A DNA stretch of 24,040 nt from the NCBI GenBank assembly GCA_009779655.1, contig WRDV01000007.1, forward strand, positions 1 through 24,040, in the 5' to 3' direction. This document shows positions 24,002 through 24,040 of the stretch, piece by piece. The position numbers and the translations under genes are program-made. A model generated the notes under the pieces. That model was not told the DNA's origin, did not search any database, and saw only the letters and a list, made by a program, of their open reading frames with translations. The stretch's first letter is position 1; every line of letters starts with the position of its first letter. This DNA is from Dehalococcoidia bacterium (GTDB taxonomy: Bacteria; Chloroflexota; Dehalococcoidia; Dehalococcoidales; UBA1222).

Positions 24002-24040
24002 ATGGAATCTAAGGCAAGTGTTACGGCACTCGTTAATTGC
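24002..24040 (+). CDS. Possible 5' end of a gene running off the window
   Basis: An ATG at 24002 opens a frame of 13 codons to the window edge (MESKASVTALVNC). A GGAG lies about 15 nt upstream, too far for a good SD. Its divergent position opposite thrS makes a gene plausible, but too little is visible to name it. Confidence 0.25.
   Translation, partial: MESKASVTALVNC

Noticed and set aside
23846..24040. T-box or other tRNA-sensing leader ahead of thrS
   Set aside because: No T-box core (UGGNACC), specifier stem or terminator is present in this stretch.

Overview
This is a 24 kb bacterial chromosome segment with tightly packed genes, mid-range GC by eye, and mostly minus-strand coding. Core genes dominate: mfd, proB, proA, a cysM-type cysteine synthase, rph, a pncC/CinA-C amidase, a copper P-type ATPase, and a thrS-infC-rpmI-rplT translation block. 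The T-box leader, strong Shine-Dalgarno (SD) sites next to apparently leaderless genes, and a threonyl-tRNA synthetase without its TGS domain point to Bacillota (Clostridia-like) or Chloroflexota (Dehalococcoidia-like). The sequence alone does not settle which.

Layout, left to right. An IS5-family transposase remnant (2-130) abuts the 3' end of mfd. The divergent mfd and proB genes share a 55-bp near-perfect palindrome carrying mirrored extended -10 promoters. proB is followed by a small unknown gene. On the minus strand, rph-proA-cysM and then a DUF5131 gene form one run with a clear promoter ahead of rph, so the two proline-pathway genes are separate and convergent. Upstream lies a pncC - Nudix - DUF3820 run, then a GTG-initiated polytopic membrane protein, then a plus-strand DUF167 gene.

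The most notable unit is on the minus strand at 16392-12711: a consensus promoter, a complete T-box leader with a tyrosine specifier (UAC) and intrinsic terminator, a sodium:solute symporter, and 38 nt later an acyl-CoA-ligase-type enzyme ending in its own terminator. The arrangement suggests a tyrosine-starvation response that imports tyrosine or an aromatic acid; activating the acid to a CoA thioester could feed reductive synthesis of tyrosine.

At 16496 a tRNA-Arg(UCU) gene is followed 1082 bp later by an exact 39-bp copy of its 3' end. This is the mark of a tRNA-targeted integrated element. The interval has one gene, a membrane-anchored protein with a degenerate metallophosphoesterase fold, and no integrase. 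To its right lie copA, a fragment of a GyrI-like effector-binding domain, a 61-residue zinc-ribbon-like gene, and the rplT-rpmI-infC-thrS block. There infC appears to start at a non-canonical AUA or AUU codon and rplT at TTG.

Three genes (proB, pncC and the GTG-initiated membrane protein) start 6-10 nt after a perfect TATAAT box, suggesting leaderless mRNAs. I saw no CRISPR array, rRNA or replication origin.
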